Origin: Siderastrea radians
Lineage: Eukaryota; Cnidaria; Anthozoa; Scleractinia; Rhizangiidae
Assembly (NCBI GenBank): GCA_964017195.1
Contig: OZ024896.1
Coordinates: 35,010,307-35,074,306 of the forward strand
DNA: 64,000 bases
Direction of reading: 5' to 3'
The notes under the pieces are model-generated. The model was not told where the DNA came from and made no database searches. It worked only from the letters and a program-made list of their open reading frames with translations. Positions 54,101 to 56,400 of the stretch are shown here, piece by piece (within the stretch, counting starts at the first letter, position 1; each line of letters opens with the position of its first letter). Both the position numbers and the translations under genes were made by a program.

Positions 54101-56020
54101 TGTACTTGCTCACTATTGTAATTAGATTTATTTAATTAGTAACTAATTTAGTTTCGCTTTTCACGAATATTTCCGGATGCAATCACGAATCACGGTCTTT
54201 AAAATAAGGAGATCACGTGACACGCTAAACCGCAAATTCACGGATCACGGCAATATTTGAGCTGCTTTCACGTGTTACGCGCTAATTATTGCTCAAATCA
54301 CGTGTCAGGCATAAACCCTTTACCACCCTGTTAAGAAGAATTACGGTATGCTAGGACTGATACTTTCAAGTTTAACTTTTTTAATAGGATTGTTGATATG
54401 TGTAATGTGTTACCACTGTCCGTTCGTCAAGCATCAAGTGTTTCTGGTTTCAAGAAGGGAGTAAGAGACTTCTTATCTTCGAGAAGTGAGTAGTTATTAC
54501 TATTTTTTTTGTCAATATTGATATTTTGTAATTTTTTCTTCATGTCTTTTTTTCGTCTTTTAAGGTGGTCTGCTTTGTATGGGGTGTATGACTATTTTGC
54601 TGACCGTCCTTATGACACACACTGTATTTGATCTAGAGTCTTTTCTTTTACCGTTTCATGCCATAAATTTGTAATAAAGTAAAGTATGAAAAATAGTTTC
54701 CGAGAAACTGAGAGCTGACTTCCGGTCAAGGGTCCTCGTGCTCAGTCGCAAGCGGCTAAGAGGGCCAAGCGGCTCTGGGGACGAGAATGATCGACTTCCG
54801 GTGAGCTGAATAGAAGCTGTATTTGCAGAGAATGCATGGAGAAGAAATGGACAAAACCTGTACAAAGCACGTACAGAGCCGTTATTTTTTGTTCAGAGTC
54901 CTTTTTTGTGACATTCTTCCTAGTATTCTTGTTTCTATTTTCGGTGTGGCTGTGCAGAGCAGGTGGGGTCTTCTCGTCAAAAAGTTAAGAATTCAAATTC
55001 TACTTGAGGACACTACTGAACTGACTGATTGATATTAAGCAGAACATTACACTCTGCAGAATGTCACCCAGGGATAATACCCAGGGTCTTCCTTTTGAAA
55101 TAATGCTGCAGTCGATGTAGCAAACACAGGCGGAAATACAATGGTTGCATCAGCACACTTTTGGAGGGCCTGTGGTGCTGTATACAAAATACTCGCGGGC
55201 AACGATGACCTTTACAGGCGGCGAAAATCACCGGTTGCCCGCCAAAAAGGAAAACCCTGAATACCGGTAGTAGTTCACCACCCAGGTCTAATAGTATACA
55301 TGGATACTGGCAGATTTAGGATACAGAAACTCCTCTTCATGATCTCATGATTTACTATGACAAACATACCAAATTGTCGCGGGGAGATGGCGGGAGGTGG
55401 GGTGGGGGGGGGGGGTAGTAATGGACTGACATCTCATTCAGGGGGAATAGTGATACTTCTAGTTAATCCTTCATGTTATAGAAACCAGGGAAAAACATTG
55501 ACAATGTAGGTTGGCCATTAAACCCAGTGTGCTGGCTTTACTTTCATTGATGAAGCAGGATAATTTAGAGTTATTACAACAATTCCACGAGTGCTTGTTG
55601 GGTGTGAGGCGATTTATTAATAACAGAAAAGGCACTGAGTGGGTTATAATCACCTCATTTTCAAAGGAAAACCAAGTGGAATTGTTGTTCTATGAAATTC
55701 TCAACCTCAGTAACTTTGCTGAAGTTTCTTCCCAGATTTTTGGACCAAACTTTAGCCTAGCAGCAAAACCCTTTGAATGCTTCGGCTCTTGAAGTGGCAT
55801 TGCATCTGATAATTTGCCTTTTAAGGCAAACTGCAGGGCTATCTTGCTGATAACCCGTCTGCTGAACCAACCTGAAAGCTAAAAATGCAAATTTTAAAGC
55901 CTGAGAATTGAATAAATTGTGATAACTTACTTTCAAGACTGCAGCTGTAGTCTCAACAACTGGCTGCGAACTCAGTTTTGGGTCTTGTAATACATCATGA
56001 CTGCTCTTCATTTTCAGTGT
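4917..56020 (-). CDS. CWC27: CWC27-like spliceosome-associated cyclophilin, C-terminal half in six exons
   Basis: Six minus-strand exons join in frame: 56020-55931 (phase 0 end), 39668-39615 (0), 38459-38329 (2), 37879-37791 (1), 6224-6118 (0) and 5032-4917 (2). Each has AG/GT borders. The spliced reading reproduces, in order, landmarks I recall from animal CWC27: KSSHDxLxDPxLSSxPVVE, an acidic stretch, a basic KLKKRK block, a KRLKRE coiled coil, the RDEQxLALLxxFxxKL segment and an acidic tail ending in Gly-Trp. CWC27 is a nuclear peptidyl-prolyl isomerase-like protein of the activated spliceosome. The N-terminal cyclophilin domain exons and the final exon are not in the window. Two introns are swollen to 31.6 and 16.3 kb by transposons. 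Because the last exon's region is duplicated at 63 kb and no 5' exon is seen right of 56020, this copy may be 5'-truncated. Confidence 0.82.
5470..5728 (+). pseudogene. LINE reverse-transcriptase C-terminal tail (left copy)
   Basis: The frame ends with a pattern typical of the last 60 residues of non-LTR retrotransposon ORF2 proteins: LWN-SLP-like, then RSCKSLTTIKTKLKTFLF. In the left copy the LWNSLP core is degraded to a frame reading YGTLFQRID. No RT, endonuclease or upstream region is present, so this is a dead 5'-truncated fragment. Confidence 0.6.
5809..5860. repeat. Microsatellites (TTC)n then (ATT)n
   Basis: A run of CTT/TTC triplets is followed directly by ACT and ATT triplets. The Arg- and Ile-rich frame on the minus strand is only the translation of this repeat. 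It lies just past the point where the two large repeat copies can last be compared. Confidence 0.9.
5890..6093. mobile_element. MITE of the CCCTTTMAGCCCC family, copy 1
   Basis: The ends CCCTTTCAGCCCC and GGGGCTTAAAGGG form a TIR of 13 bp with one mismatch. They sit in TTAA/TTAG context, which suggests a TTA or TTAA target. Internally it reads GATCAGCATC, then GTCACGAGAAT, then GGAGAAT. The same layout is seen at 38824-39030, at 39317-39523 and, partially, at 41278-41350. Confidence 0.75.
6118..6224 (-). CDS. CWC27: CWC27 exon, lysine-rich coiled coil ending RDEQ
   Basis: The exon is 107 nt. It is entered at phase 1 after a GTGTTTTATCAG acceptor and left at phase 0 before GTAATA. It encodes SKESDVLTAFHAEQISYLEK, then KKAAQKRKGEGRDEQ. 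It joins phase-correctly to 37879-37791 upstream and to 5032-4917 downstream, although the upstream exon is 31.6 kb away. Confidence 0.85.
6343..6756 (+). other. Unrecognised 137-codon open frame
   Basis: A frame opens at an ATG in otherwise noncoding intron sequence. I recognise no domain, signal peptide or repeat, and composition does not differ from the flanks. It may be chance. It lies antisense within the large CWC27 intron. Confidence 0.15.
6838..6908 (-). tRNA. tRNA-Gly (GCC)
   Basis: The reverse complement folds as a standard 71-nt cloverleaf. Acceptor GCACTGG pairs with CCAGTGC, the D-arm has GTTCAGTGGTAGA, and the anticodon stem CTCGC/GCGGG encloses CTGCCAC with anticodon GCC. The T-arm is GGTTCGATTCC and the discriminator is A. 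A T-run terminator follows within about ten bases on the transcribed strand (A-run at about 6824-6830). The intact fold and terminator suggest a functional Pol III gene nested in the same orientation in a CWC27 intron. Confidence 0.95.
6909..8236. other. Intronic DNA, no gene recognised
   Basis: No credible exon is seen. Between 7990 and 8130 there are four CCAAT/ATTGG motifs in mixed orientation (CCAATCAG, TGATTGG twice, CCAATCA), a pattern seen in repeat-derived DNA. A G-rich patch lies at 7925-7945. Confidence 0.4.
8237..9130. mobile_element. hAT-like MITE in an AATA microsatellite
   Basis: The element starts CAGGGTTAAAACTTGGCGGTCGC and ends, reverse-complemented, CAGGGCTATAAATTAACTTC...GGTCGCCA, so its ends are imperfect inverted repeats. 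CAGGG termini are typical of hAT elements. Both flanks are (AATA)n, so an 8-bp target duplication cannot be distinguished from the microsatellite. No transposase is encoded. Confidence 0.6.
9131..9183. repeat. (AATA)n microsatellite
   Basis: About thirteen AATA/AATG units follow directly after the right end of the hAT-like MITE. A shorter AATA run lies at its left end (8212-8236). The MITE either split an existing microsatellite or duplicated a target within it. Confidence 0.95.
9627..9697. mobile_element. 71-bp ultra-short MITE with a 9-bp target duplication
   Basis: The element begins CATTCTCGACCCCAG and ends CTGGGGTCGAGAATG, a perfect 15-bp inverted repeat. It is flanked by the direct repeat GCACCAACT at 9618-9626 and 9698-9706. 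It belongs to the same family as 2267-2326 and 54728-54792. Confidence 0.85.
9707..14260. other. Intronic DNA, no gene recognised
   Basis: The sequence is mostly AT-rich and noncoding in appearance. Isolated short frames (for example near 11.1, 11.6, 12.8 and 13.4 kb) have no recognisable product. A possible exon after a pyrimidine tract at 11359 leads into a short frame and an AATAAA-like signal, but no partner exon is convincing. The ends of the block (9711-9850 and 14270-14380) are related in inverted orientation. Confidence 0.4.
9711..9850. repeat. Inverted repeat partner of 14270-14380
   Basis: The block contains CGACAGGGCTCAAAAACGGCT followed by GAGCATGCG and ATATGGCGGAC. The reverse complement of 14270-14380 has the same order: CGACAGGGCTCAAAAACGGCT, then ACATGCGCAG, then AAAATGGCGGAC. 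The copies are 4.5 kb apart. They may be two insertions of one family or the decayed ends of one element. Confidence 0.6.
14384..14453. mobile_element. MITE related to the ultra-short family
   Basis: The ends CAATCTCGTCCCCAGAGCCC and GGGCTCTGGGATAATC form an imperfect inverted repeat around a GC-rich centre. It resembles the copy into which the Academ-like element inserted (16467-16533). No clean target duplication is visible. Confidence 0.5.
14470..16523. other. Intronic DNA, no gene recognised
   Basis: No exon with matching splice sites and a recognisable product is seen. A 108-codon frame at 14758-15084 and a 107-codon frame at 15768-16091 have no domain I can name. The last 60 bases (from about 16467) are the left half of a CTCGTCCCCAGAG-family repeat, split by the Academ-like element. 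Confidence 0.4.
16533..16612 (+). repeat. Left TIR of the Academ-like element
   Basis: This is an 80-bp terminal inverted repeat. It contains an internal inverted pair, CCAGCCGTGA and TCACGGCTGG, 35 bp apart, which could form a hairpin or paired transposase sites. Confidence 0.92.
16730..24571 (+). CDS. DUF6589-like (Academ-type) transposase, five exons
   Basis: The exons are 16730-17356, 18369-18842, 19223-19888, 21408-21671 and 23345-24571. All junctions are GT-AG and phase 0, giving 1085 codons. The ATG at 16730 lies 118 bp inside the TIR, and the ATG 11 bp upstream of it is out of frame. Residues 17-20 start a Cys-rich N-terminal module (CFLC, later CETPC) like other zinc-binding N termini of transposases. 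Residues 395-460 are a predicted coiled coil. Residues from about 368 read as the DUF6589 region. It includes YCLVLDNLD with a candidate catalytic Asp at 481, and DLNLEHDNH followed by LGANVNE in the last exon. The gene presumably drives cut-and-paste of this element. No stop or frameshift is seen. The catalytic assignment is inference. Confidence 0.82.
19920..20015. repeat. Short inverted repeat, TTTGTCT/GAGATAAA family
   Basis: The arms CAAATTTCCAAACC and GGTTTGGAAATG flank a centre that reads TTTGTCTAAGATTCATTATCA. A clearer relative, with the same centre, is at 35755-35885. It lies in transposase intron 3. Confidence 0.6.
20244..20431. mobile_element. Foldback MITE in transposase intron
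   Basis: The left arm GCAATATACCACACATT is matched by the reverse complement of the right arm, ending AATGTGTGGTATATTGC. Inner arms GGTTTAGTGGCTC and GAGCCAATAAACC extend the pairing to about 40 bp. No coding sequence is present. Confidence 0.75.
20686..20865. mobile_element. Foldback MITE, AACAATAGAG ends
   Basis: Arms AACAATAGAGTTCTTCTGTC and the reverse complement of GACAGAAGGGCTCTATTGTT bracket inner pairs TGATAGGTT/AACCTATCG and GAAATTTGATGTT/AACATCAAATTTC. The whole 180 bp can fold back on itself. Confidence 0.8.
20869..21004. mobile_element. Short MITE, GTACAACGCTAAATTTTG ends
   Basis: The sequence GTACAACGCTAAATTTTG and its reverse complement CAAAATTTAGCGTTGTAC lie 100 bp apart. They immediately follow the preceding foldback element. 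The two may be one nested insertion. Confidence 0.75.
22620..22875 (+). mobile_element. tRNA-derived SINE, with a tandem body fragment
   Basis: A tRNA-like head at about 22706-22785 has an A-box (TGGTGTAGTGGTTAACGC) and a B-box (GGTGGTTCAAGGCCC). It is followed by the body GACAAGAAACTTTACTCCAC, ATTGTCTC and AGGTGTATAAATAGGTACC. A second body copy without a head lies just upstream (22621-22690) in the same orientation, so two SINEs appear joined head to tail. It lies in transposase intron 4. Confidence 0.82.
24572..25168. other. Intergenic region between convergent transposon genes
   Basis: This 600-bp AT-rich gap separates the transposase stop from the helicase stop. It contains a (TG)n microsatellite at about 24731-24763 and poly-T/poly-A runs. 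Presumably it holds both polyadenylation sites. No further gene is seen. Confidence 0.6.
24731..24763. repeat. (TG)n microsatellite
   Basis: An interrupted TG repeat with GGTGTGCATG interruptions lies between the convergent transposase and helicase genes. Confidence 0.9.
25169..27014 (-). pseudogene. RecQ-family SF2 helicase carried by the Academ-like element, one-base frameshift
   Basis: This is a single-exon gene of about 613 codons starting at ATG 27014, 94 bp inside the right TIR. RecQ motif 0 is FGLYHFKEQQ (residues 22-31), the Walker A is LPTGSGKS (48-55), motif II is VDEAHCISHWG, motif III is LALTATAT, and motifs V/VI run through ATIAYGMGID to QESGRAGR. A Cys-rich block, CCDVCKQKC, follows a CRRKLLLAHF stretch and fits the RecQ zinc-binding domain. 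No HRDC domain is seen; the tail is acidic. After FQAFP one extra base (26828) shifts the frame, and the rest of the helicase is open in the new frame without any other break. This is either a true inactivating insertion or a sequencing error. It presumably assists transposition or repair. Confidence 0.88.
27108..27187 (-). repeat. Right TIR of the Academ-like element
   Basis: This is the exact reverse complement of 16533-16612 by eye. It is followed by the second copy of the 9-bp duplication GGAACGAGA. Confidence 0.92.
27197..27548. other. Gap between the Academ-like element and the second large element
   Basis: It begins with the right half of the CTCGTCCCCAGAG-family repeat (GGAACGAGATTG) that was split by the Academ-like element. 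It also holds GGGCATTTTGTCTGCGCATG at 27418-27437, which recurs inverted at 37562-37581, and a CCGCCATTTTG motif near 27470. No coding sequence is seen. Confidence 0.5.
27549..27740 (+). CDS. Possible first exon with a CxxC motif, unknown protein
   Basis: A 64-codon frame starts at ATG 27549 and contains MGRCSICHRFG followed by a mixed-charge stretch. It runs into CAG/GCAAGT, which fits a GC-AG type donor, and otherwise stops a few codons later. A possible second exon after TCTTTACAG near 27944 is open only if a weak GTGTCT donor is used. The ATG lies 112 bp from the 20-mer at 27418-27437. The same spacing separates the inverted 20-mer from an ATG of the minus-strand gene at 37450. This suggests the second gene of the same element. 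I do not recognise the product. Confidence 0.35.
28855..29126. repeat. Tandem repeat of about 75-80 bp inside the Harbinger-like element
   Basis: Three to four units share GAGCCAAACGAGCCACCACA, CACCCAACACTTAACGCTCA and AATAATTCATTTCTCGTTCT. One more partial unit lies at about 29586-29645, on the other side of the GPCR fragment. The captured gene piece is thus flanked by copies of the unit in the same orientation. Confidence 0.85.
29127..29490 (-). pseudogene. Rhodopsin-class GPCR fragment, N terminus through TM3
   Basis: An ATG at 29490 opens about 121 codons: a short N terminus, a TM1 with LGNILIFVAL, a TM2 with CLTLTDLFVG, and the start of TM3 (ILSAVSLCT). The GN of TM1 and the LTDL of TM2 are class A GPCR hallmarks. 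The frame ends exactly where the TM3 DRY-type region should follow and runs into the flanking tandem repeat. About 90 bp of probable 5' UTR came with it. No TM4-7 is present, so it cannot make a receptor. It was probably captured from a host gene by the surrounding element. Confidence 0.8.
30095..31958. other. AT-rich DNA, no gene recognised
   Basis: The region contains diverged ATG(T/A)AACATGATAC-type tandem motifs at about 31335-31600 and a G-run at 31853-31880. A minus-strand frame at 31060-31329 has no recognisable product. It would be the 3' flank of the RING/protease gene. Confidence 0.4.
31335..31605. repeat. Diverged tandem repeat with CATGATAC and TTTNTCTCG motifs
   Basis: The motif order CATGATAC(T/A), about 20 bp of AT-rich sequence, TTTNTCTCG(C/A)AAAT, TATGTNA recurs three to four times at about 60-bp spacing. 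Later units are degraded. Confidence 0.6.
32331..35293 (-). CDS. Main exon of the RING/transposase-like gene
   Basis: This is the long open part of the gene (987 codons). It has an N-terminal helical region, then the DDY-containing core at about residues 160-180 of the exon. A second conserved-looking block (WINMCLHWGKYSPH...NTHSILR) lies in the middle, and the RING and Gln-rich linkers come at the end. An unspliced reading upstream of 35293 continues through the acceptor but has no ATG until codon 4 of the exon. Confidence 0.65.
35755..35885. mobile_element. Foldback element, TTTGTCTC/GAGACAAA centre
   Basis: The left arm TTTGTGGTTTAAATTTTTTC, then AAACCAG, then TTTGTCTCATG is answered by CTGAGACAAAG, then CAAACTAGTTTG, then AAACCACAA. 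The stem is about 55 bp with a short loop TTCATTATCATAA. A related element is at 19920-20015. It lies in an intron of the RING/transposase-like gene. Confidence 0.8.
36237..36366 (-). CDS. Probable internal exon of the RING/transposase-like gene
   Basis: A segment bounded by TAAATTATAG on the acceptor side and CCAG/GTTAAA on the donor side reads 43 codons plus one base. It matches the phase needed by the exon at 35293 (G+GA) and by the phase-0 end of the exon at 36795. The sequence is basic and Ser/Arg-rich, with no domain. Confidence 0.45.
36465..36545. repeat. Inverted duplicate of part of the 36795-36990 exon
   Basis: The sequence CCAACGTTCGAGCAGTAAGT on the plus strand mirrors the minus-strand exon sequence CTCAACGTTCGAGCAATAAG, with matching flanks (TTACCAAAAAA on one side, CGATTTCC/CGGATTCC on the other). 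The two are about 300 bp apart and can form a hairpin. Confidence 0.65.
36795..36990 (-). CDS. Probable exon of the RING/transposase-like gene
   Basis: The frame reads RRASRKKFSTKADSAEC, then MEEMVVLPKQMYLEMEENL, and ends at ACG/GTAACA. The acceptor is uncertain: several AG dinucleotides lie within 25 bp. Part of its 3' portion recurs inverted about 300 bp away (36465-36545). Confidence 0.4.
37117..37450 (-). CDS. First exon of the RING/transposase-like gene, Cys-rich N terminus
   Basis: ATG at 37450 or 37444 opens a frame with a hydrophobic stretch resembling a signal anchor (CLFVVLVALLIVPHV). It is followed by a zinc-binding-like module with CVICG, a central CFGTG and ICEGCRR. The frame stops at about 37112 unless spliced; AAC/GTTTGT near 37160 is a candidate donor. 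The hydrophobic start is odd for a nuclear DNA-binding protein, so translation may begin elsewhere. Confidence 0.5.
37636..37665. repeat. G-run in GGTGGGG context
   Basis: A run of about 14 G follows CTCAGGT. It may be near the right end of the second large element, because CAGGTGGGG also occurs, inverted, outside the left 20-mer (27331-27339). Confidence 0.5.
37791..37879 (-). CDS. CWC27: CWC27 exon, KRLKRE coiled coil
   Basis: The exon is 89 nt, acceptor TATCGTTTAG, donor GTAGGATT. It completes a Ser codon from the preceding exon and then encodes KHEAEYKRLKREMIESKRKK followed by an acidic/basic run. It ends with one base that completes Glu in the exon 31.6 kb downstream. It matches the RxLKRELxxxK segment of CWC27. 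Confidence 0.85.
38329..38459 (-). CDS. CWC27: CWC27 exon, KIRDQVRSKLKKRK block
   Basis: The exon is 131 nt, acceptor GGTTTATAG, donor AAG/GTTGGT. It encodes an acidic start, SKIRDQVRSKLKKRK, an Asp/Glu run and TAKDISGK. The RxxVxxKLKKxK motif corresponds to the RERIAKKLKKD region of animal CWC27. Confidence 0.85.
38824..39030. mobile_element. MITE of the CCCTTTMAGCCCC family, copy 2
   Basis: It starts CCCTTTAAGCCCC and ends GGGACTTAAAGGG. Its interior (GACAAGCATCTAATTTCTCC, then GGAGAACAGTGAGGAGAATA) aligns with the copy at 5890-6093. The flanks are TTAA and TAAC. It lies in a CWC27 intron. Confidence 0.75.
39317..39523. mobile_element. MITE of the CCCTTTMAGCCCC family, copy 3, degraded ends
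   Basis: The interior (GATAAGCATCTAATTG, GGTCATGAGAATAGA, TATATGGAGAACTATGAGGA) follows the order of the other copies. Both terminal CCCTTT blocks are eroded. Confidence 0.65.
39615..39668 (-). CDS. CWC27: CWC27 micro-exon, acidic
   Basis: The exon is 54 nt, acceptor GTTCTTTTTCAG, donor GAG/GTACTC, phase 0 on both sides. It encodes EKRKQSEPADSDDDNDEE. It is short and low in complexity, but the splice sites and phases fit both neighbours. Confidence 0.75.
39669..40870. other. Intronic DNA, no gene recognised
   Basis: No exon or known repeat family was identified. A C-run lies at 40660-40680. Confidence 0.4.
40873..40956 (-). mobile_element. tRNA-like SINE head, minus orientation
   Basis: The reverse complement has TGATAGCTCAGTTGGTAGAG (A-box) and TGGGTTCAAATCCCA (B-box and T-arm). 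The anticodon arm has an oversized loop and the acceptor stem pairs poorly, so it is tRNA-derived, not a working tRNA. Confidence 0.7.
40974..41048 (+). mobile_element. tRNA-like SINE head, plus orientation
   Basis: TGGCTTGTCAGCTCACTTGG, then GCACAGCACTGCACC, then ATGGGTTTGAATCCTGTTC resembles the minus-strand unit just upstream, followed by a T-rich tail. The two face away from each other around about 20 bp, forming a head-to-head pair. Confidence 0.7.
41278..41350. mobile_element. MITE of the CCCTTTMAGCCCC family, right-end fragment
   Basis: Only the last third is present: CAAATTCTCCCAACTAGTGC, TATATGGAGAACAATAAGGA and GGGGCTTAAA. Confidence 0.6.
41766..41945 (+). repeat. Left TIR and subterminal decamer array of the Mutator-like element
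   Basis: After the 19-bp terminus come about 16 tandem copies of a 10-11-mer (ACCGGAACGG, ACCGGAATGA, GACCGGAATG). The arrays could serve as multiple transposase binding sites. Translation of the array gives the spurious SFRFIPVSFR frame. Confidence 0.9.
42096..43321. mobile_element. Nested foldback MITE with TAGACTGCGAGCAG ends and a 9-bp target duplication
   Basis: The ends TAGACTGCGAGCAGTCTC and inverse continue as long inverted arms (about 165 bp at left, about 245 bp at right). The arms include CTCTAAAATCCCTGCCGGAG and TACGATATTCGAG. GGGGTGGGG is duplicated outside (42087-42095 and 43322-43330). The right arm is longer because a 7-bp unit has expanded there. Frame length and TAG start recall the Academ-like TIR (TAGGCTCAG, also 9-bp duplication), so that element could be its driver. 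This is inference. Confidence 0.85.
43149..43248. repeat. (CGCGGCT)n array, about 14 units
   Basis: A perfect 7-bp tandem array in the right arm of the nested foldback element. The corresponding place in the left arm (42168-42186) has only two to three units. Long AASREPR- and SRLAARG-type frames on both strands are translations of this array. Confidence 0.95.
43415..48024 (+). CDS. Mutator-like (MULE) transposase with SWIM-type zinc finger, three exons
   Basis: The exons are 43415-43494 (MSDSEEEQLTV..., phase 2), 44748-44889 (phase 0) and 45181-48024, all GT-AG, giving 1021 codons. Residue 405 lies in FSVLGVDATFKLGDFF, the first Asp of a MULE DDE core. Asp474 lies in YGTDNEDAL, and Glu608 or Glu610 in NDNESENFG; these are the best candidates for the other two catalytic residues. 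Residues 822-837 (C-x3-C-x8-C-C-H) fit a SWIM zinc finger, the usual C-terminal companion in MULE proteins. The N terminus is acidic, then has an N-terminal DNA-binding-like region without obvious zinc ligands. The start ATG lies 94 bp after the nested foldback element. It should act on the decamer-rich ends of its own element. Confidence 0.85.
43495..45180. other. Transposase introns 1 and 2
   Basis: Intron 1 (43495-44747) contains a short poly-G tract at about 44617-44630 and AT-rich DNA. Intron 2 is 44890-45180. No additional coding exon is evident. Confidence 0.6.
48025..49899. other. 3' noncoding part of the Mutator-like element
   Basis: There are no long frames. An inverted pair, CCATCATGGCCAGAAATCTC (48151-48170) and GAGATTTCTGGCCATGG (49095-49111), brackets about 950 bp and may mark another nested non-autonomous element. 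No target duplication is clear. Confidence 0.45.
49900..50063 (-). repeat. Right TIR and subterminal decamer array of the Mutator-like element
   Basis: The array is inverted with respect to 41766-41945, with CATTCCGGTC/CATTCCGGTT decamers. It ends CGTTCCGGTGTTTAGTAACGCCC before the second AGTATTTAAG. Unit order differs from that of the left end, so the arrays have rearranged or converted separately. Confidence 0.9.
50074..50821. other. Gap between the Mutator-like element and the protease gene
   Basis: AT-rich with nothing recognisable except a duplicated CCAAGGACATAA at 50741-50771. It would contain the 3' UTR of the protease gene. Confidence 0.4.
50822..53278 (-). CDS. Trypsin-like (HtrA/DegP-type) serine protease with five N-terminal tandem modules
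   Basis: A single open exon of 818 codons starts at ATG 53278. Residues 541-735 are a trypsin-like fold of the Trypsin_2 type: RGSGLII, His557 in ITNKHVV, Asp592 in GKDLALL, Ser669 in NSGNSGGP, so the triad is complete. Residues 90-540 are five tandem modules of 92-100 residues. Each begins (Y)xIxDIHxAL (positions 90, 182, 281, 378, 478) and ends with EAExRVRDCFAG. A C-terminal tail of about 80 residues is Cys-rich at its end (HCCASKCC). No signal peptide, membrane segment or PDZ domain is seen, so the protein is probably intracellular. An in-frame ATG at 53371 is cut off by TAA at 53354-53356, hence the chosen start. It lies in a CWC27 intron, same strand, outside the Mutator-like element. 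Function is unknown. Confidence 0.8.
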   Translation of the reverse strand: MYTNCDVLGDEGRKALDACGKVSIYGRQPENIKKYHWKEAWEKLDKCYAGWPPGLLWGRGTWLPHELLQYLMLSTEWDEYGQPDREKICDIIEIHDALVDFDKMPYVQNYPKAGPGSDELKELIDRRRADVERECQEATANPDARLQYSWLVAQRRVRDCFAGSFAGDAGLLQPKRDPNEPYNIVDIHDAVVHWNEKSFFASLIGDYDAHNNKWWKKHTAERDDVERELKEAISKTDKVIKEYCRDEAEQRVKNCYGNFFDYQDTPVLPNKRGNSGKVNQTYNIFDIHEALQQLDEKKLLQKYPDEGPGSVELTKSIEENNLCVKQEYEKATFGLCRYSHSEAEKRVRDCFVDALPKKKVIFPAEEDETNGPCSNKTYDIFDIHRRLLYFDETERNKTRKILKCTDLTKPEKVAKVQRDAVTKEYERAKSRLRKYSRNEAERRARDCFAGTVLRTPGDTDIFSTKEKKSGIPKTQQTYDIFDIKNAIIVHFDKKNDKKKLRDKYLDEKDPDSKYRNKLADEERAEIEAEYTKATEEMEIDRGSGLIIHDHFIITNKHVVEDALCDKAKKICISNEAIGELPCVVIHYDAGKDLALLYCQKLNLKQNGIFPMQLSNQPLLPGMQIFSFGYPVSHTDERALFVNGHVSGSKKTLSDNTMIVLNCSLNSGNSGGPILCWVSGQLKVVGVATQKHFKHFLTLEEREKIAKIRESLQTSTILGVPDGDIKRASLERERNFRPDPCQTPMFLLTLKLYDALETHSQLNLGNALPEQYVIEFVRETITKYNGNGKEELVEVIKWSEDRVNILPSGHCCASKCCVQ
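53294..53548. other. 5' flank of the protease gene
   Basis: It contains a short upstream frame (ATG 53371, six codons including the TAA stop) that is in frame with the protease. The 33 bases from GTTAAAG to CACTGCAG would remove the stop if spliced, but that is too short for a normal intron. No promoter motif is identified. Confidence 0.35.
53549..54330. mobile_element. hAT-like MITE with repeated ATCACGAATCACG motifs
   Basis: The ends CAGGGTGGTAAAGGG and inverse CCCTTTACCACCCTG form a 15-bp TIR. Subterminal blocks at both ends carry repeated ATCACGAATCACG, ATCACGTGACACG and TCACGGATCACGG. CAGGG termini suggest hAT. The flanks (CACTTAGA and TTAAGAAG) do not give a clean 8-bp duplication. Confidence 0.7.
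54340..54492 (+). pseudogene. LINE reverse-transcriptase C-terminal tail, second family
   Basis: The frame reads LRYARTDTFKFNFFNRIVDM, then CNVLPLSVRQASSVSGFKK and stops after FLSSRSE. This is the usual end of a non-LTR ORF2 (RTxxFKxSFFxR...WNxLP). It starts immediately right of the hAT-like MITE, so the MITE may have split it, but no matching upstream LINE part is visible left of the MITE. Confidence 0.65.
54728..54792. mobile_element. 65-bp ultra-short MITE with a 10-bp target duplication
   Basis: In inverted orientation it matches 2267-2326: CATTCTCGTCCCCAGAGCCG, then GGCCCTCTTAGCCG, then GCACGAGGACC. It is flanked by GACTTCCGGT at 54718-54727 and 54793-54802. Confidence 0.8.
54803..55930. 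other. Intronic DNA, no gene recognised
   Basis: A G-rich patch lies at 55380-55416. A plus-strand frame at 55511-55792 (93 codons) is antisense to the CWC27 intron and has no recognisable domain. Confidence 0.35.
55931..56020 (-). CDS. CWC27: CWC27 exon, KSSHDVLQDPKLSSQPVVE
   Basis: The exon is 90 nt, phase 0 on both sides, acceptor ACTGGTTTCCAG, donor AAA/GTAAGT. It encodes TLKMKSSHDVLQDPKLSSQP, then VVETTAAVLK. This is the most diagnostic match to the KSSHDLL.DPHLSS.PVVE stretch of animal CWC27 downstream of its cyclophilin domain. No further upstream exon is seen before the duplication junction at 57022. Confidence 0.85.
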
Positions 56021-56053
56021 CTGGAAACCAGTGATGACAGAAAACTACCCAGT

Positions 56054-56400
56054 TAAGGATGGTGCCTCCTGATACAGATGTATTTTTGCAAAGGTTATGA
56101 CTATGGGGAAAAAAGTAGATCTTAGCAAGGGTTATTGGAATCCAAAAAGAAAAATGTGGGTAGCCACGCATTTTTCAGAGATAATCAAACAACCATAAAC
56201 CTAAAAAAGCATTAAAATATAAAGAATGTATGGCAATTTCTTTCCAAATTTTAACTTTTAAAATTTTCTCTGAAAAATGCACGATTACCCTCTGTTTTCT
56301 TTTTGGATTCTGATAGCCCTCACTAAGATCTGCTTTTTCCACATAGTCATAAACTGCGCAAAAATATAAAGCAGTCTTTCTTCTCCCAATTTTGAGCAGG
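56054..56400. mobile_element. Foldback MITE, about 110-bp arms
   Basis: The left arm includes TTATGACTATGGGGAAAAAA, GTAGATCTTAGC, GGAATCCAAAAAGAAAA and GCATTTTTCAGAGA. The right arm carries the same blocks in inverse order (TCTCTGAAAAATGC, TTTTCTTTTTGGATTC, GCTAAGATCT-like, CATAGTCATAA). It begins 34 bp upstream (in gene sense) of the CWC27 exon at 55931-56020. Confidence 0.85.

Noticed and set aside
53549..54330. ATCACG repeats as a CRISPR-like array
   Set aside because: The repeats are short, irregular and confined to the ends of a TIR element, without unique spacers of constant length.
55511..55792. 93-codon plus-strand frame as a gene
   Set aside because: No recognisable domain, no splice partner, and it lies antisense in a CWC27 intron. 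Kept only as a remark.
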